From Lutraria lutraria (taxonomy: Eukaryota; Mollusca; Bivalvia; Venerida; Mactridae), in the NCBI GenBank assembly GCA_964023205.1, contig OZ026844.1:5950840-6014839 (forward strand): DNA of 64,000 nucleotides. Reading direction: 5' to 3'. The notes beneath the pieces are model-generated. The model ran no database searches. It was not told where the DNA came from and was given only the letters and a program-made list of their open reading frames with translations. Below, piece after piece: positions 22,003 through 35,600 of the stretch. How positions within the stretch are numbered: the stretch's first letter is position 1; every line of letters begins with the position of its first letter. A program made the position numbers and the translations under genes.

Positions 22003-24204
22003 TATTCTGTTATCCCAGAGTTACTTATTCCATCATAAACTGATTGGTGTATATGGAATAACTTGCGCTTAATTTTTCAAATATTCTTAAACTTTGATTT
22101 GTGAAACAATGGTAGTCTTATTTTCAATGTAATTAATTTAGCCATACCAATAAGCGTATATACAGTATTCGTCGTCTTGAGTCAATTTATTTTTCGGCTA
22201 AGAAAGTAATCTTAAAGTTACGAGCAGTGATCAAATTTCCTATTGTTACAACTACCTATCCATGATATGGCATCATATTCATTTTGTGGTTACATATTTG
22301 TGGTAGAGATTATTATGTAATGAGTAGTTGTTGGGATGAGCCACTGATGAGTAGAGTCCATTAAATACTTCTTCATACCAAAAACAATGTTTTGAACTTC
22401 GCATAAAGGGTAATCAAACCTATTTTCATATGTACTAGTATTGTATAAGGTCACAGTTGTACAGAACGAAGTCATACTGTATACATGTATATAATACATC
22501 TTATGTATCAGTCATGATAGTAAAATGTTGTGTGCATCAATACGCATGTGGCGTAATTAGTTTTTTTTAACCTAAGAAAACAAAGGGTGTATTTAAGTCA
22601 CGCGTACACATCACATATGTTATCGAGTCTACTTCAAAGAAAACATAACACCGATCCATTTCTAGTCTTTCTTTTTATGACCCTACTCTTCTAATTTCTA
22701 AAAAGATAATTAATCTTACTCTATGCACGAGAAACTCGTGTACCACTTCTCGTAAATAAATTCCTACAACATTGCACAGCAATTGCTCATACCTACATAT
22801 AACCGTTATCTGAAGCCACAGAACATTTTATATCTGGGGAGAAATACACACTAGAAAACGCTTAATATATTCTGTAGCCCAAAATATCATTACAGTCGAA
22901 CATTTTGAACACAAAATATTTATACAATGTACTAGTATATAGATAAACATGAAATATTATAATTCTTACAAAACCATTTTTTTCTCAGAATTTGATGAAG
23001 ATATATTTGGAAGATGGAGTCACACCTTAATTTTGAGTCATGAGTATTAAAATGAAAATATCATTATAGTTATTCATGATTATTAATATCAGTAAAAGGT
23101 TTTTTTATAATAATAAAAGCAAGCATAATCGATATAAAATAAATTTGCGAAAAAGAATGATTGTTTTTGTAATATTAGAGAAACGTCATCGTAATTTAAA
23201 AATTCGGCTAAACGCACGTGGTCCGTACCGTTAAAGTCACCTTTACTATCGGCACTAGTAATATTTAAATGAATTATTAGAATTAATTGTACATTGTAAT
23301 TTATAAATTATTGAAAAAAAATTCTAACCTTGTTTCGGTAGACTTGTAATTTTATTCCGTAGTTCCGTATAATGGGTATTATACCGTTCTGAGAGAACTT
23401 CTTGTAGAAGGAAAACGTTCATAATAAACGCAGGAAACCACGTGGTTCTGGCATGCTATATCTTCATGCATTACCATGGCAACAATTACCTAGAAGTTGG
23501 CACATGGTAGAAAGAATAATATTTAATTGATCTACCCAAGGGTAGGTAATATATTAACGTTTATTGATCAATCAATTGATTATTGAGGGATAGGAAAACG
23601 TAACCTTGAAGTAATACGCAGTTTATGTATGAATGATTAAAATTATAAATTTACGTTTTATATAAAAGGTTTGTGAAAAGATAAGAAAAACAATTACTTA
23701 AATTAAATTGCATTCCTCTCTCGCAAGAGAATGTTTGTTAAGTTATCATGGCAATTTTTCCCGTATTCATAAGGTTATACAATTAGTACAATTTTTTATA
23801 AATGTTATTTATAAATCATATGATGTTAATTTCTTAAGTATAGTTCAATGTTATTAATTTTATATTATTTTGCTATTTATCACTGATTATGTGTAAAAAT
23901 GTAAATTTGTAGAATGTTAGCAAATTTGCCTTTTTTAAATAAAGATATAATTATCTTGAAATAAATGGTACTCATTTTACAAGTTTGAATCATTTACAAC
24001 TGTTAAGGATGTATGTATAACGATGAATACATGGGCAAAGTCATATACGAGTCTTTATTGATTAATTCATGAATGAATGAAATTAAATCCGTAACAGATA
24101 AAGCGTTTTTGACTATTCAACTTAAATACAATGTATATGAAAATTAAGTGATGCTCTCAATCTGAAAGTTCGTCATGGATTATTGGAATCTGAACTAAAG
24201 TTGA
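22003..24204. other. Intergenic, no gene seen
   Basis: Very AT-rich. No exon, RNA gene or full transposon recognised. Confidence 0.35.
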
Positions 24205-24390
24205 ACTTTCCACAGCCGCCTCACGCTCGGAGCGCATGGATTTTAATGCGGACCAAATTACTATGTTTTTTTTCTTAATCCGCCACACGAAATTTATATA
24301 AACTAGTTCCCGTTCCATGTTGCAGAGCAGAATTAAGTTCAGTTTCTATAAGTACTGTCAGTACTTTGATATTTTATGAGTTCTGCTCAT
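24205..24390 (+). repeat. Dispersed repeat, about 170 bp (three copies)
   Basis: Contains CTTTCCACAGCCG.CTCACGCTCGG, ATGCGGACCAAATTACTA, CCATGTTGCAGAGCA and AAGTTCAGTTTCTA. Copies: 30208-30350 (plus) and 52826-52996 (minus). No clear terminal repeats. Confidence 0.55.
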
Positions 24391-25084
24391 GTTCAGTTAT
24401 TCTGTGACAAATCAATTTACGTGTTTGAACGAAGTAAAGGCACGTGGGTGGAAATATTCGCACGATAAGTCACTTTATTACCATAGACTCGGTCAATGAG
24501 CTATCTGTGAGAAGTGGCTAATTAATCAATTAATCAAGTTATCTGTTAAGCGGTCAAAGACAATGTTCTAGGAGAAATTTTATGAATCAGATGTCCAGTG
24601 CCAAGGTGGATGATCGTTTTATTAATGATTAAAGGTGTTCCAGACTAAATAACAAACACCATATTAACAGTTAGCAGGTGCCTACTTGTAAAATAAAACA
24701 TGTAAAGGACAATTTAATCACCGACCTTAACGAAAATGAACTTTAAAATCTCACAAAAATCATACTAACTTAAAATATGTATAGTGCTATTAGTGTAATT
24801 TTCTTAATATCCAGCACCCCAGAGACCTAACGTTACTTGACCGATGGTCAATAAATCAGTATTTTCCTATTTAAAGATTTGACCATCACCAACTTAACAT
24901 TAATTTGTATTTCTTCCTTCTTATTTATTTTCTTGTCGACCTTTTTGTTTCATCCAGTGGTCAATAAATTAGACCTAGATAATATTCAGTCCAAGATCTG
25001 ATTTACATATTAATTTTACAAAAATGTATGAAAACTGTACAATACATCCAGTAACGGTTGGTCTATTCAATATAATGTGTCTTT
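24391..25084. other. Intergenic, no gene seen
   Basis: Nothing recognised. Confidence 0.35.
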
Positions 25085-25200
25085 TTGGTTGCAGCAGGTT
25101 ATACTCTTCCGTGAAAATCAAGAATGTCGATTTCCCTTGCCGATTCCGTGTGGAAGGGTAGGTTAGTACTGGGTAGAATCCAGTCATCTCAGTGTATTTG
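25085..25200 (+). mobile_element. SINE body fragment (family of 48350)
   Basis: GTCGATTTCCCTT, CGTGTGGAAGGGTAGGTTAGTACTGG and AGAATCCAGT match the middle of the SINEs at 29030-29500 and 48350-48660. Head and tail are missing. Confidence 0.45.
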
Positions 25201-25672
25201 TCGATGACGAGTTATTTCCCTTACCACTGGTGTAAAACATCCGCTGAAACTTTGGTAAACATCTACGTAATTTCCACCTGATGTGTTCTTGGCTCATATT
25301 TTGTAATTCTACCGTTCATGATTATAGAAGATGTTGTTATAGTTGTGTCTGTCGGTGTATTGTGTGTAATATGAACAGGGAAAATATATGATAAACATAA
25401 ACAAAGACATGATTGTTATTTGTGTAAACAGTTATTTATTTGTTCTGTGTCTACTTAATATGTATTTTTAGAATGACATTGAAAACAAATAAATAATAAA
25501 CATTAATCCAACTGAGTGAATGACTCTTAATTCGACACAAATAAGTATAACACATTAACTTTTGGGAATATTCATAAATCTATAAAGGTTCACCATTATT
25601 CCTGTATATTATCGATTACAAACACATGTATATATTACAAACATTCGTGAATAATGTAATTAAATACATTGG

Positions 25673-25860
25673 GCGGTCGAGTGGTAACGTGCTGGACTAC
25701 TGAACGAAAGGTCATGGGCTCGATTCTCGGCTCCGTCTTTCGTATTTCTCATGGACGCTTTTTAGTGTCCCCATCCCAACCATCGAGCTAATACTGTGTC
25801 TGGAAAATCACCGGAGGCGTGTATCAGTGCTTTACATCAGGTCCGATAGATCGATATTCT
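25673..25860 (+). mobile_element. tRNA-derived SINE (GGGCGGTCGAGTGG head)
   Basis: Box A GGTCGAGTGGTAACG, box B GGCTCGATTCTCGGCTCCG, then CATGGACGCTTTTTAGTGTCC. A second, diverged copy is at 27925-28060. Confidence 0.65.
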
Positions 25861-27266
25861 TCAATTGTGAAAATATAAGAGAATGGAAGATTTAGCATAT
25901 CGAACCTTCAAGTCTATATTTTTGTAACACTAAGTTGGAATTTTATCGGTGAAATTTATCGCATTTAAGGGTTAAGCACCCCAACCAAAATTATCAGTTC
26001 GGGTATATAATAATATGTATAAAAATTATGTAGTAATTAATGGTCAAGAAAGGTAACTCGGTATGTATTTTGATAGAGTTCTATTAGGATTACTTCCCTT
26101 GCAATTGGTCCACTTGTTACAATCGTGTTTGTTAAATTTGCCTGTGAATTATTCTTCAAAACTATGTTGTATTAAGAACCTTTGAAAGGTTAACAATTTG
26201 AGATTTTGTTTACAAATAATCCACAATCGTCTATCAGAAATGCATGTATTTTGTATATACGTGTACATGTATTCTAGATGTGAAAACAACTTAATAATCT
26301 GTAATATATATAAGCTGTCTTTTTTCTGCAGGCATCCAGTAAGATCTTATAAAAGCACCAATAATGTGATGATACAATTATGTCTTTCAGAACCATTAAA
26401 AACGGAGACCAATTGACAGTAAAAGCAAAATCTGGAAATATCAATTTGGTAATAATATTACCAAGGACTGTATGTATGTATGTAAGTCCTTGATATTATG
26501 TATTGAATATCCTGGAAATTCTTAATCAAAAGGTCACTTCGCATGAAGATCGACGTTTGGCTCCAAAGAATAAATATATTTATCATCTTCAAAATGATAA
26601 ACACACTGTAGTGATACTATGGTTGCAAATCATGAACAGATTTGAATTACAAGCAGCTCATACTCGAGCCTTCGTTTCATGATTTGCGAGTCTTATAAAT
26701 CACGGATTTTGTCGCAGATTATAGAATAGCTACTCACGGACATTAGTGGTCGCGGACCACCGATGTAGACCACGGATCAAGGAACTAAGGAATACGGCCT
26801 TATTTAAAGTTGAATCGTGTGTTTAATGGTTTATTAATAGCTTTAGACTCATGTATCTGTTGTTTTACGGTCCATTCGACAACTAAGGTAATTTTAAAGC
26901 TCAATGCTAGTATACAGTTCCATAGAGTTTTGGTGTCATGAACCATGATTTTCAAGCATACGTTTGTCATCTGATCAAAATGAAGCATCAATTTCGAACT
27001 TGTGTGCCCCTTAAAAGATGTAATAAAACTCAGTAATAAATCGACATGTATAACCCCGAGCGACTACTGCATCGTAATCTTGAAGGCATTAATGTTCAGG
27101 TATATATTTCAGAAGATAACAAATCGCTTTTTAAAATTTGGTTATCTGTCCGTATCAATTTAACAGCTGATGCAGTGAGATAGTTATCTTTTGTTTATAG
27201 CGAAATGATTATAGATTATCGTACACCACGCGTTTCTTAAGCCAAAAAAGTACACTTTATAATATA
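25861..27266. other. Intergenic, no gene seen
   Basis: Contains a small hairpin ACCAAGGACT-(GTAT)n-AGTCCTTG at about 26459-26494. No gene recognised. Confidence 0.35.
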
Positions 27267-27369
27267 CAGTGCAACCTCTCCAACGCAACACCCTTCGGAA
27301 GTAGCAAAATCTAAGTTGTTGTTCGAAGGTTATTGCTCTAGAGAGGGTGACCCTGGGGAGGTTGTACTG
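27267..27369. mobile_element. MITE, CAGTRCAACCTCTCC family, short copy
   Basis: TA-flanked 103-bp copy: CAGTGCAACCTCTCCAACGC at the left, GGGGAGGTTGTACTG at the right. Confidence 0.75.
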
Positions 27370-27924
27370 TATTTTTATTTCATATTCTTTTCTCAGATTC
27401 AGCGGTTAAACTCATATAATCGAATTATCAGACATCATAGCTCTGTCAAATTGCCGCTAATCTTCTGTTTTGTTTGATATACTCACTCAAAGACGGCTCT
27501 GATATCGACCGAGTTTGAGTCGTATGTTTTTAAACATGACCCATATTTTACACAGGGATGGGAGTGTGATCATCAAAATGTTTGATTACAGTTTTATGCA
27601 CCAATGTGCGCATGTTTTTAATGGAATGCGTACAGTTTGGGTTGTATATCTAAATTCAATTATTAGTTAATAAACAGACAGACTACACGTAACACAAAAC
27701 TGGTAAACGATCATGTAAAGTATCTAATAACATTTCAATTTCTGACTCACTTTTCTTTGTATACCAGAACCGGTTTTGTCTAGAGTGACTCGTGACCTAA
27801 TCGAAGGTCCAATGTTCGAATCCAAAGTTTTAGCTCGAAGGGTTATAAGTCAATATATATGTACACCATAGTCCTCACGTCTCGAAGGAAATGCATATTT
27901 TCACTTATGTTTAAAACACACATT

Positions 27925-28060
27925 ATGACCGGTGATCTAGCGGTAATTAACGAGCTGAACTTACTAAACAAAAGGTCGTGGGTTCAATCTCGGCTCCGTC
28001 TTTCACTAGTGTTTAGAAAACCAAAGGAAACGGATGATGCCGAGCACGATTAAGAATCAG
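27925..28060 (+). mobile_element. tRNA-derived SINE, diverged copy
   Basis: ACCGGTGATCTAGCGGTAA head, AAAGGTCGTGGGTTCAATCTC and GGCTCCGTCTTTC as in 25673-25860, then unrelated or decayed sequence. Confidence 0.6.
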
Positions 28061-29029
28061 GAAAAACTATTCGAAAAGAGTAGGAATACAAATGCCCGGT
28101 TATCCTGTATCTTAATTATCTCGCCTCTCTTTGGCGGCCCTGACCATACCGTACGTTAAACAACAGATACATTAGTGCGTATTAAAATCCCTGTTTTCGA
28201 TTCATTATGTAGTCACTGACTGTAAAAAACTGAAATTGTACTATATGTGTCGGTGTTTCAATACTGTCGTATGACTAAACTATAACGACAAATAGTTTCC
28301 AGCTAAATGCGCGACAGGTGACCCGCTGAAGTTTACGTAGAAGAATAATTGATGCTTTTATTAGACAAATCTCGTGAGATTTGAATCTTAAATCTTAAAA
28401 TTCGTTTACGAAAGAAATACCACAGACGGATGGAGTATCTTTGGCGACATAGAGCTATATCGTCAATCTGTTATACAAAGAAAATTGAAAACTAAAAAAA
28501 TCAATTTTCCGATTCTGAGGTAATGGGTTAGACAATCGATCTTTGAAACAAATCAAAACACATGCGGGTAATTTAACTTAAATTCAAACATTTCTGTAGT
28601 AAATAGATTTTTTTCGTTTTTGTTTCAAATGTAAAGATGGAAATTTAGTCAAAACATTAATTATATAGAGTAAAGCTCTTTGTAGTCGAATGAAGTATGG
28701 TAAATTACTGAATGGCGGAATAGATACTTTTCTGTCAAAATAATTACTGTAAGTCGATTGCATACCGCCCATCTTTATTGTAATCACATGATAAACACAA
28801 AAAATCTCGGATTCAAGGAAGAAGCTCTTCAGAACTTAAGTTTTGCGTCTCTTTCACGGATAATTAAGTTAATTATACGATTGTGCTGTAATTTGTAGAA
28901 GAATTATTCCACCTTGTGATTTACAGAAAAAAGTATTGTTCGTAGATTTGTATTTGTTAAACATACCTACTGACATCACGAGAGAAATTTATGTATTTAT
29001 CTGCGAGTTTTACTCAGAAACCTTTTGCC
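28061..29029. other. Intergenic, no gene seen
   Basis: Nothing recognised. Confidence 0.35.
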
Positions 29030-29500
29030 TTGTCCATGGCTCAGTGGTTTGTGCGCTGGGCTTATAACCCGGCGATTTTGATTCGAATCTAGACATAAAT
29101 GTCGATTTTCTTACTTATGTAGAGAAGCATAAAAATTTGACCCCCTTGAAAAATGACCCCAAGGGTCATTTCTCAACGTTGAAAATCGACACCGACAGGT
29201 TTTATAAACAAAAATCGTGAGAATGACTTAAATTACATAATTATATACTGTAAGTGGTGATTTTCAACGCTGAAAATAACTGTACATAGGCTGATCATTT
29301 TTTAATGAGGGTCAAATTTACACGCGTGATGGGGTCATTATTTAACATTATGGGTCAATATTTAACGTTGAAAATTGATCAATAATCCGTTGTTTTTCCA
29401 CGGGGTCAAAATTTTATGCTACACCGGCTCTCATTGGAAGGAAAAATTAGTACTGACTAGAATAAAATCCGGGATAACGGGTTAGGTGAACCGACCCTCG
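29030..29500 (+). mobile_element. tRNA-derived SINE interrupted by a MITE
   Basis: The head at 29036-29095 reads GGCTCAGTGGTTTGTGCGC and TTTTGATTCGAATCT. The tail AGTACTGACTAG..GGTTAGGTGAACCGACCCTCG at about 29450-29500 belongs to the same family as 48350 and 37552. A separate element at 29126-29420 splits them. Confidence 0.6.
29126..29420. mobile_element. MITE inserted in a SINE, AGCATAAAAATTTGACCCC ends
   Basis: Left AGCATAAAAATTTGACCCC, right GGGGTCAAAATTTTATGCT. Inside, GGGTCATTTCTCAACGTTG, CAACGCTGAAAAT and AACGTTGAAAATTGATC are variations of one word in both orientations. No clear target duplication. Confidence 0.6.
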
Positions 29501-30207
29501 TATGTAATTGAAATATCATTTACATACGGCATTAAACCACGGAAACAGTAAAACAGAATATTGACTTGTTTTCGAGGGCAAATACCAAGGGGTTACTTGA
29601 TTATTCCGTGGCATTTGGAACAAAATGCAACGATTTCATGGATATACGAAATTCATTATCAAATACCACATACTTACATTCATACTATGATGTATGAGCA
29701 AGTATTGGATGCTTTGTTTGTTGTTTTTCTCTCAAAAAAAATAGAAGAAGCTACACCTATCGTTGAGTTTCCAAAAATATCTTACTCTCATCGTCTTTCT
29801 ACACGTCTGCTTCTTGCCTCGAAATCCCCTTCTTTATAGACCTCCTACGGAGAATTTCGTGCTTTTATTATATTCATGTATATCAATATTACAAAGAGGC
29901 AGACGTTACAACACATGCATGAGTACCCTAAGGTAAGCAACCTATAATTAGTATTATTAAATAACATATCTTGTTTGCATGTCGTCCAAAAACGTGCCGT
30001 GCAATTATTGATGCAAAATAAACAAATATTGCATAGAAATCAACATAAAACAGTACGATATTAATCCGACAATATTTTAAAAAATATTTAGGCCATCCTT
30101 AAGTGTTGATTTTTTATTACGAGACCAATTCCTTAAAAATTCTCCTGCCTGAATGTTTTCAGTGATTTGGACATTTTTTAAACTGAACGTTAGTTCAGCA
30201 TTCAATA
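29501..30207. other. Intergenic, no gene seen
   Basis: A TTTAGGCCATCCTTAAG sequence near 30089 resembles the end of the MITE family at 34366. No gene recognised. Confidence 0.35.
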
Positions 30208-30350
30208 GCCGTCACTTGCTCGGTACACGTGCATCTTGATGCGGACCTAAGTATTACGTTTATCTACACCCTCCATGCAATTGTTCAACTAGTTCCCATT
30301 CCATGTTGCAGTGCAAGTCTATGTAAGTTCAGTTTCCATGAGTACTTTGA
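30208..30350 (+). repeat. Dispersed repeat, copy 2 of the 24205 family
   Basis: CACTTGCTCGGTACACGTGC, ATGCGGACC, CCATGTTGCAGTGCAAGTCT and AAGTTCAGTTTCCATGAGTA line up with 24205-24390. Confidence 0.55.
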
Positions 30351-30694
30351 TTTCCCGTTCTGTATTCACCCATATCGTTTACAGTGCAAGCTTGTTATGA
30401 ATATTAATTACCATCTTTAACCAACATATTATTTTTTCATAAACACTTCAACTGTTGGAAATAAATTTTATATCAAATAAAATCGTAAAAAGATGTGTAC
30501 AGCAATTCTTTTGTTATTTTAATTTTAAAAACGCATATTATAACAAAACTAATATTTTTCACATCGTCTTATTTACAGCCTGAAACATGCTAGAGAAATA
30601 TGTAAAAGGTCGATTCTGAAATAAATGATATTTCTAATGAGACATCAATTGATATCTACATGAGGTTCTACTGTATTGACAATGTTACCCTATA

Positions 30695-30780
30695 AAATTA
30701 ATAACAATAATAATAATAACAACTTTATTTAAGCACAATCTTCCATGTGAGCCTCTATGATGCATGGTTTACACAAATAC
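30695..30780 (-). mobile_element. LINE-type 3' tail
   Basis: On the minus strand: AACCATGCATCATAGAGGCT, then TTAAATAAAGTTG and a (TTATTA) repeat, the usual end of an invertebrate non-LTR element. Similar stubs: 38520-38590 and 49380-49440 (TACTTTATTACATGACTTGAG and ACTTTATTGACTCAATTTGAG). Confidence 0.4.
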
Positions 30781-33154
30781 ATGTTTGCAAGATTACGTGG
30801 AATAAAACATAAAATACTGATAATACTGAAAAAAAAATCCTGCAACATAACATAACATAGCAAAAATGTGATATTATTCAAAACGTAACATGATAATAAA
30901 TGTGACATTATTCACAAAGAAACATTATTTCTGTCCACCAGTGTAAAACCGTGTATCATGGTATGTATTTTGAAAGTATTTAAAAGTGAACTGGACTGAC
31001 TAAGTCTTAGACTACTTCTAAGTTGATTATAGTATGTGAATATATCAGAAGGGGTGATTGCAAAGACAATGAAATTATAGTATACTGTAAATTAATTAAT
31101 TGTGAATTAAATGGAAATACTAAAACGAGAAAGATACTCAAGGTAAAAAAATAATTATGGAATACTACAAGTAATGTTTTAACTTTTGAATATTGCTCGA
31201 ATGATGATCTATGTGATTGTCTGTGTGCACTCAACAACGGTTATTAAAATTACTGAATCATGTAACGTATTATGTAATGTCATCGATGAAAAGTATACAA
31301 AATGCTGAACAATACTGATAAGTTTAATATCATTTATTATTCTAGAAGTTGAACACATCATTAGTGTTGTTAAAAGTCTATTTATAAATACATATCATAC
31401 AACCATGGTACGGCTTACGAATGTGCAGAGGGGTCACGATATAGCGTTGCTAATGCAGGGTCAAAGACAACAGCAGGTTGCAAGGAGATTGGTATGATTG
31501 TTTCTCAGACGAGTCCTGCTTATCGATGTTTTTTTTTCAAATGCAGATGGGTATAAGAAATCATTAATTCAAAATGATAAAAACTACATCATTAGAAAGA
31601 TAAAATAGTTATTAAAATTGTATTATCAGTACAGATTTGATACTTTAAAAAATATGATGATAAAAGTAAAACCCTTCCATTCAATAGAAAGTTAGACCAT
31701 TATGTTGTTTTAACTTGTTTATCGCAATATAGGCCCATATCTATATATGTTTTCAAGTTGTGTACGTAACATTGCATTAGAATTATTAATGATGATCTCA
31801 TTGTTCGTTTACTCGTAAAGTGGGAAACATTGAACAGAACTGTAAAGTTTCACAAAAAAGAAAAAAATCATCCACTTCGGGTTCTTTCAAGAATCGAGTT
31901 TTATGATACGGATATTCCATTCAGTATAGTTTATATTATATGTATACAATGCCTAATAAAGAGTATGCTATAGGATATGTTTAAGTGTTATCTAAGAGGC
32001 CTAGATGATGTCTCATGTTCTAACAATTGTCAAATCATTGAGTTCAACTTTTTGTTTGATGTCCAAATCATTGTTGTCATGATCAGGGTTAAGTATATTG
32101 TATTGTTTGTTTATCATATCATACTTTTTTCCAAGAAAGCTCTTATATCAACGTATGATAAAAGCTTTCTATGAATTTTATAAGTATTCGGTTAATATTC
32201 GTCTCTGATGTCGAGTCAAAGTTTCTGTCGCGCGGTTCAAGTTATGTTAACATCAATAGGTACTGTAGATGTGTTTGCACTGATTATTATCATTGTAATT
32301 TGATGTGATATAATTATAATTAGTCATAAAGTTCAAAATTAATTAGTCACTACCATAAAACGATAATTACTAATATTTCAACGTCCATGTAAACGCCTTA
32401 TGACCGTAAATAAACTAACTATATCCATTTACAATAATTGAAATTGATTTAAACTAAGTCTTAACTCAGTAACTTGATTCGACTTTTCGGAATGCATAAA
32501 TGAATTCGCATGGGCCCATCCGTCACAAACAGTCTTATAAATTGACCAAGAGGAACGGAGTACCGCAGTAATTCAGCTTAAATATAACAAAACGAAATAA
32601 GCTACGCGCCTGCCAATAAAAATGCTACTGAAGTGAGTTTTATTGATCCGCTATGCTTGGGAAATCCCCCTCAACGCATAGCCTCGTTCCGGCGCACATC
32701 AGACTCATTGAATTATATCCACCTTTAGATTTGCTTAGAAGCCGGTCCATGTAGATATATACGCGAGTGTGAGGGAAATATGAACGTTAAAACAGTGCGT
32801 GTCTTAACGTAACACAGCGATTTTAAAAACATTATAAGGAGATCTAAAGTGTCTTATTTGTGGTTGATCGGTTCCCGAGTGTGACTGGGTTAGGACATGA
32901 GTCATAGATGGGGATACATTGTGTATAAATGATGCTTAACTTGTTATATGTGATCATAATGTACCTAGCTTGTACTCCGTAATAATCGCTACTGACAATA
33001 TTACCTGTTTTACAGTTTTTTTATATGTTAAACTTGAAAAAAAGCACGAGGATTAATAATTTAAACCACGCGAGTTGTTCTGTGATATATGAGTAGGAGT
33101 TTGATGTTAAGATATTTCTAAATCAAATCGAAAAGGTACTTTACTAAGTGAACG
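30781..33154. other. Intergenic and probable 5' region of the gene at 33155
   Basis: No exon recognised before 33155. GC rises slightly at 32640-32760. Promoter elements could not be assigned. Confidence 0.3.
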
Positions 33155-33209
33155 ATGAAAAGGGATTTTTTACAGCTGTTGTCAATATTGACTTGCTTAT
33201 TTACATTTG
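33155..33209 (+). CDS. Exon 1 (signal peptide) of cysteine-rich GPI-anchored protein
   Basis: The ATG is preceded by an in-frame TGA at 33149-33151, so it is the first usable start. The exon encodes MKRDFLQLLSILTCLFTF plus one base and ends at donor GTAAGT. Joined to the acceptor before 57851, the split codon gives Val and the signal continues VLISVKA, followed by VCPP. This yields a textbook signal peptide with a basic start, a hydrophobic core and a VKA cleavage site. Phase and content both fit; the 24.6-kb intron is long but normal for a bivalve-sized genome. Another, closer first exon cannot be excluded without RNA data. Confidence 0.5.
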
Positions 33210-34365
33210 GTAAGTAGATGCATTTTTTCATTTTTATCGTATAACATTTACTCAACTATTTATAACCTACACTACAATGTGTGTAATATCTCAGAGATAA
33301 TGTAACGTATATATCTAAGTTACCTATGTATTATTCACCATCCAGTTAAACTACTGTACTTTTCATTCAAAAAGACGAATTTCTTCAGAGTAATTTAGAG
33401 TTACTCTTCAGAAAAGAAGGCTGTTTTTTCCATTCAATTCGTTCTGCAGAAGAATATTCTATAGTATTCTGACATAGCTGGAATGCATCAGATATACGTT
33501 TGTATATTTGCTAAAAAACGAATCTATTCACTACAGGAAAGCATTATACTATAATCTAAATATTCATACACCAGAGACATTCATATAAGCCACTTAACTG
33601 GTACTTGATCGGGCCTCTGATGTAATTAAGTAAATCTGTTAAGAACGCGAAAAGAGTTCATTACGAAACACTTCAACTCTATTCTAATTGGAGTTGACTA
33701 TGCATGATATCGAATAAAATCGTACATGTGTGCATTCTTCAAATCTCATTTACATTTTATTACGGTTCTCATATAATGTTTTATAAGAAAAACTGGAGGA
33801 TATTAACAATTTATGTACGGTAGGCCTAATGTACATGTATATATGTGACGTACGCCTTAAACCGATAGATCGATATCTTTAAACAACGGCTATATGGATT
33901 ATAGCATATGCTTGTACGTTTTATCCATCGCTCGTGGAAACAAAGTAGAACGTATATATTCATCCTCCATACACTCCTAAAACGTGCGACATTTTAATAA
34001 AGTGATACATTTCCGTTGCATTTTATTCTATTAGTCAATAATATCGCACAACCACATATATATACATTATAATTTAAGGTGATTATTTTGGGTCATAATT
34101 TATGTGCCGAACCCCTATGCGCACAACAAATTAAGCAGCTCTCGACATGAATGTCACAACACAAATTGTGTCAACATACAACTATGTAATAAGTGGTTGT
34201 AGCGGAAATATGCACACAAATGACACATTAATGTTGACAATATAACTACCGCACGGCTAGTATGTGCATACTCGACTTATATAAGATATAAATAAACTAA
34301 ATCTACAACGCAATTCAAAAATGCATAAAATTGCATTTTTTGTTGGATTTTAATTTCAGCTATAA

Positions 34366-34624
34366 AGGACATCCTTAAAAGATATTTTGTTTGGGTTACG
34401 CTACCTACTCACCATAAACAGCCTTATCAAAACCTTTTTTAGTCTCTTTGTTATTTTTTTCATTATATAAATAGAATTTAATAGACATTTTATATAAACA
34501 AAATATTCAATGTATAGAAAAAATTGTGCAAAAAATATTTCCCATCTATACGTACCCACTGAAAATAATCTCTGGGTAGGCCCCAACAGTTACCGCAAAC
34601 AAACATTTGTTTAAGGATGGCCTA
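34366..34624. mobile_element. MITE, AGGACATCCTTAAA family
   Basis: Left end AAGGACATCCTTAAAAGAT, right end inverse TTTAAGGATGGCCTAAT. TTTGTTTGGGTTACGCTACC and GGTCTCT-type words recur in the second copy at 35337-35600. Confidence 0.6.
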
Positions 34625-35336
34625 ATGGGTATTTCATATCGTCTCACCACCCATCCGTTTGTCAACAATTTAATTAACATATTTTCTACTGTTGAATGAA
34701 CACATCTCATCGTTTACAACTATGACTAAACATATGAATTATTTAATTCAATACTTCTTTGTTACAGTATTGATTTTACACGCTGTCAACGTAACTTAAT
34801 ACAAGTCGATTCAAATTTTCTATCGCTCGCTTATGTAACCATGATAAAGCAGGAACCGAAACTGCCAAGTATTTGCTCCTCCCCCTACGGGATAGAGCCG
34901 GGCACACCCATACAGTCTGACCAGGCTCTTCACTGATAGCAGATTATGACCTCTTCTAAGTTTTTCATTGTGATTGTGATATATCCCTTAAATTGATAAT
35001 GGACTGTTTCAACATTGAAGTTGGACAAGTCTATTCAGGAAATATAATGGGTTCAGCTTTACGTATGTTTAATTTGTATGAGTTACACTAATACATCGAT
35101 ACTGTGTCCAAGTTGTGAACTTTTCTACGGGTTTCCAAAAACTGTGTTCAAAAACCCCTTAGGTACGAGATTGTGCTACTTTATAATGTGGAATGTATGA
35201 ACATCTTGTGTCAAAGTATTTCCTCAAATAAAACAGCGTGAAAGTATGTTAAAGGATCAGTGCGCATTGGCATTTTCAGGTTAGTCTGAAAGGGTCTTAG
35301 AATTGACGGGTGATATAACCATAGTTTTTAATATCA

Positions 35337-35600
35337 GGCTATACGTAAAAATATTTTTGTTTGGGATCACGCTAAACCTACTCCCAAAAACGGCCCCATC
35401 CAATTTTATTTGGGGTCTCTGTATAAAGTAAAATATATACTATTTTCAATGCATAAATAGCATTGAGACAGACATGAATTCTGGATGCAATGTAAAAAAT
35501 AAATTGTAAAATATAGTGCCTACCTACCTACCTACCTACCTACCAACCTACCTACCTACCTACCTACCCCAAAGAAACATTTTTTGAGGATGTCCTAATC
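35337..35600. mobile_element. MITE, AGGACATCCTTAAA family, second copy
   Basis: TTTTTGTTTGGGATCACGCTA..CCTACTCCCAAAAACGGCC parallels 34366-34624, ending TTTTTTGAGGATGTCCTAAT. A TACC microsatellite has expanded inside. Confidence 0.55.
35519..35569. repeat. (CCTA)n microsatellite
   Basis: About twelve tetranucleotide units with one CCAA interruption, inside the MITE at 35337-35600. Confidence 0.9.
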
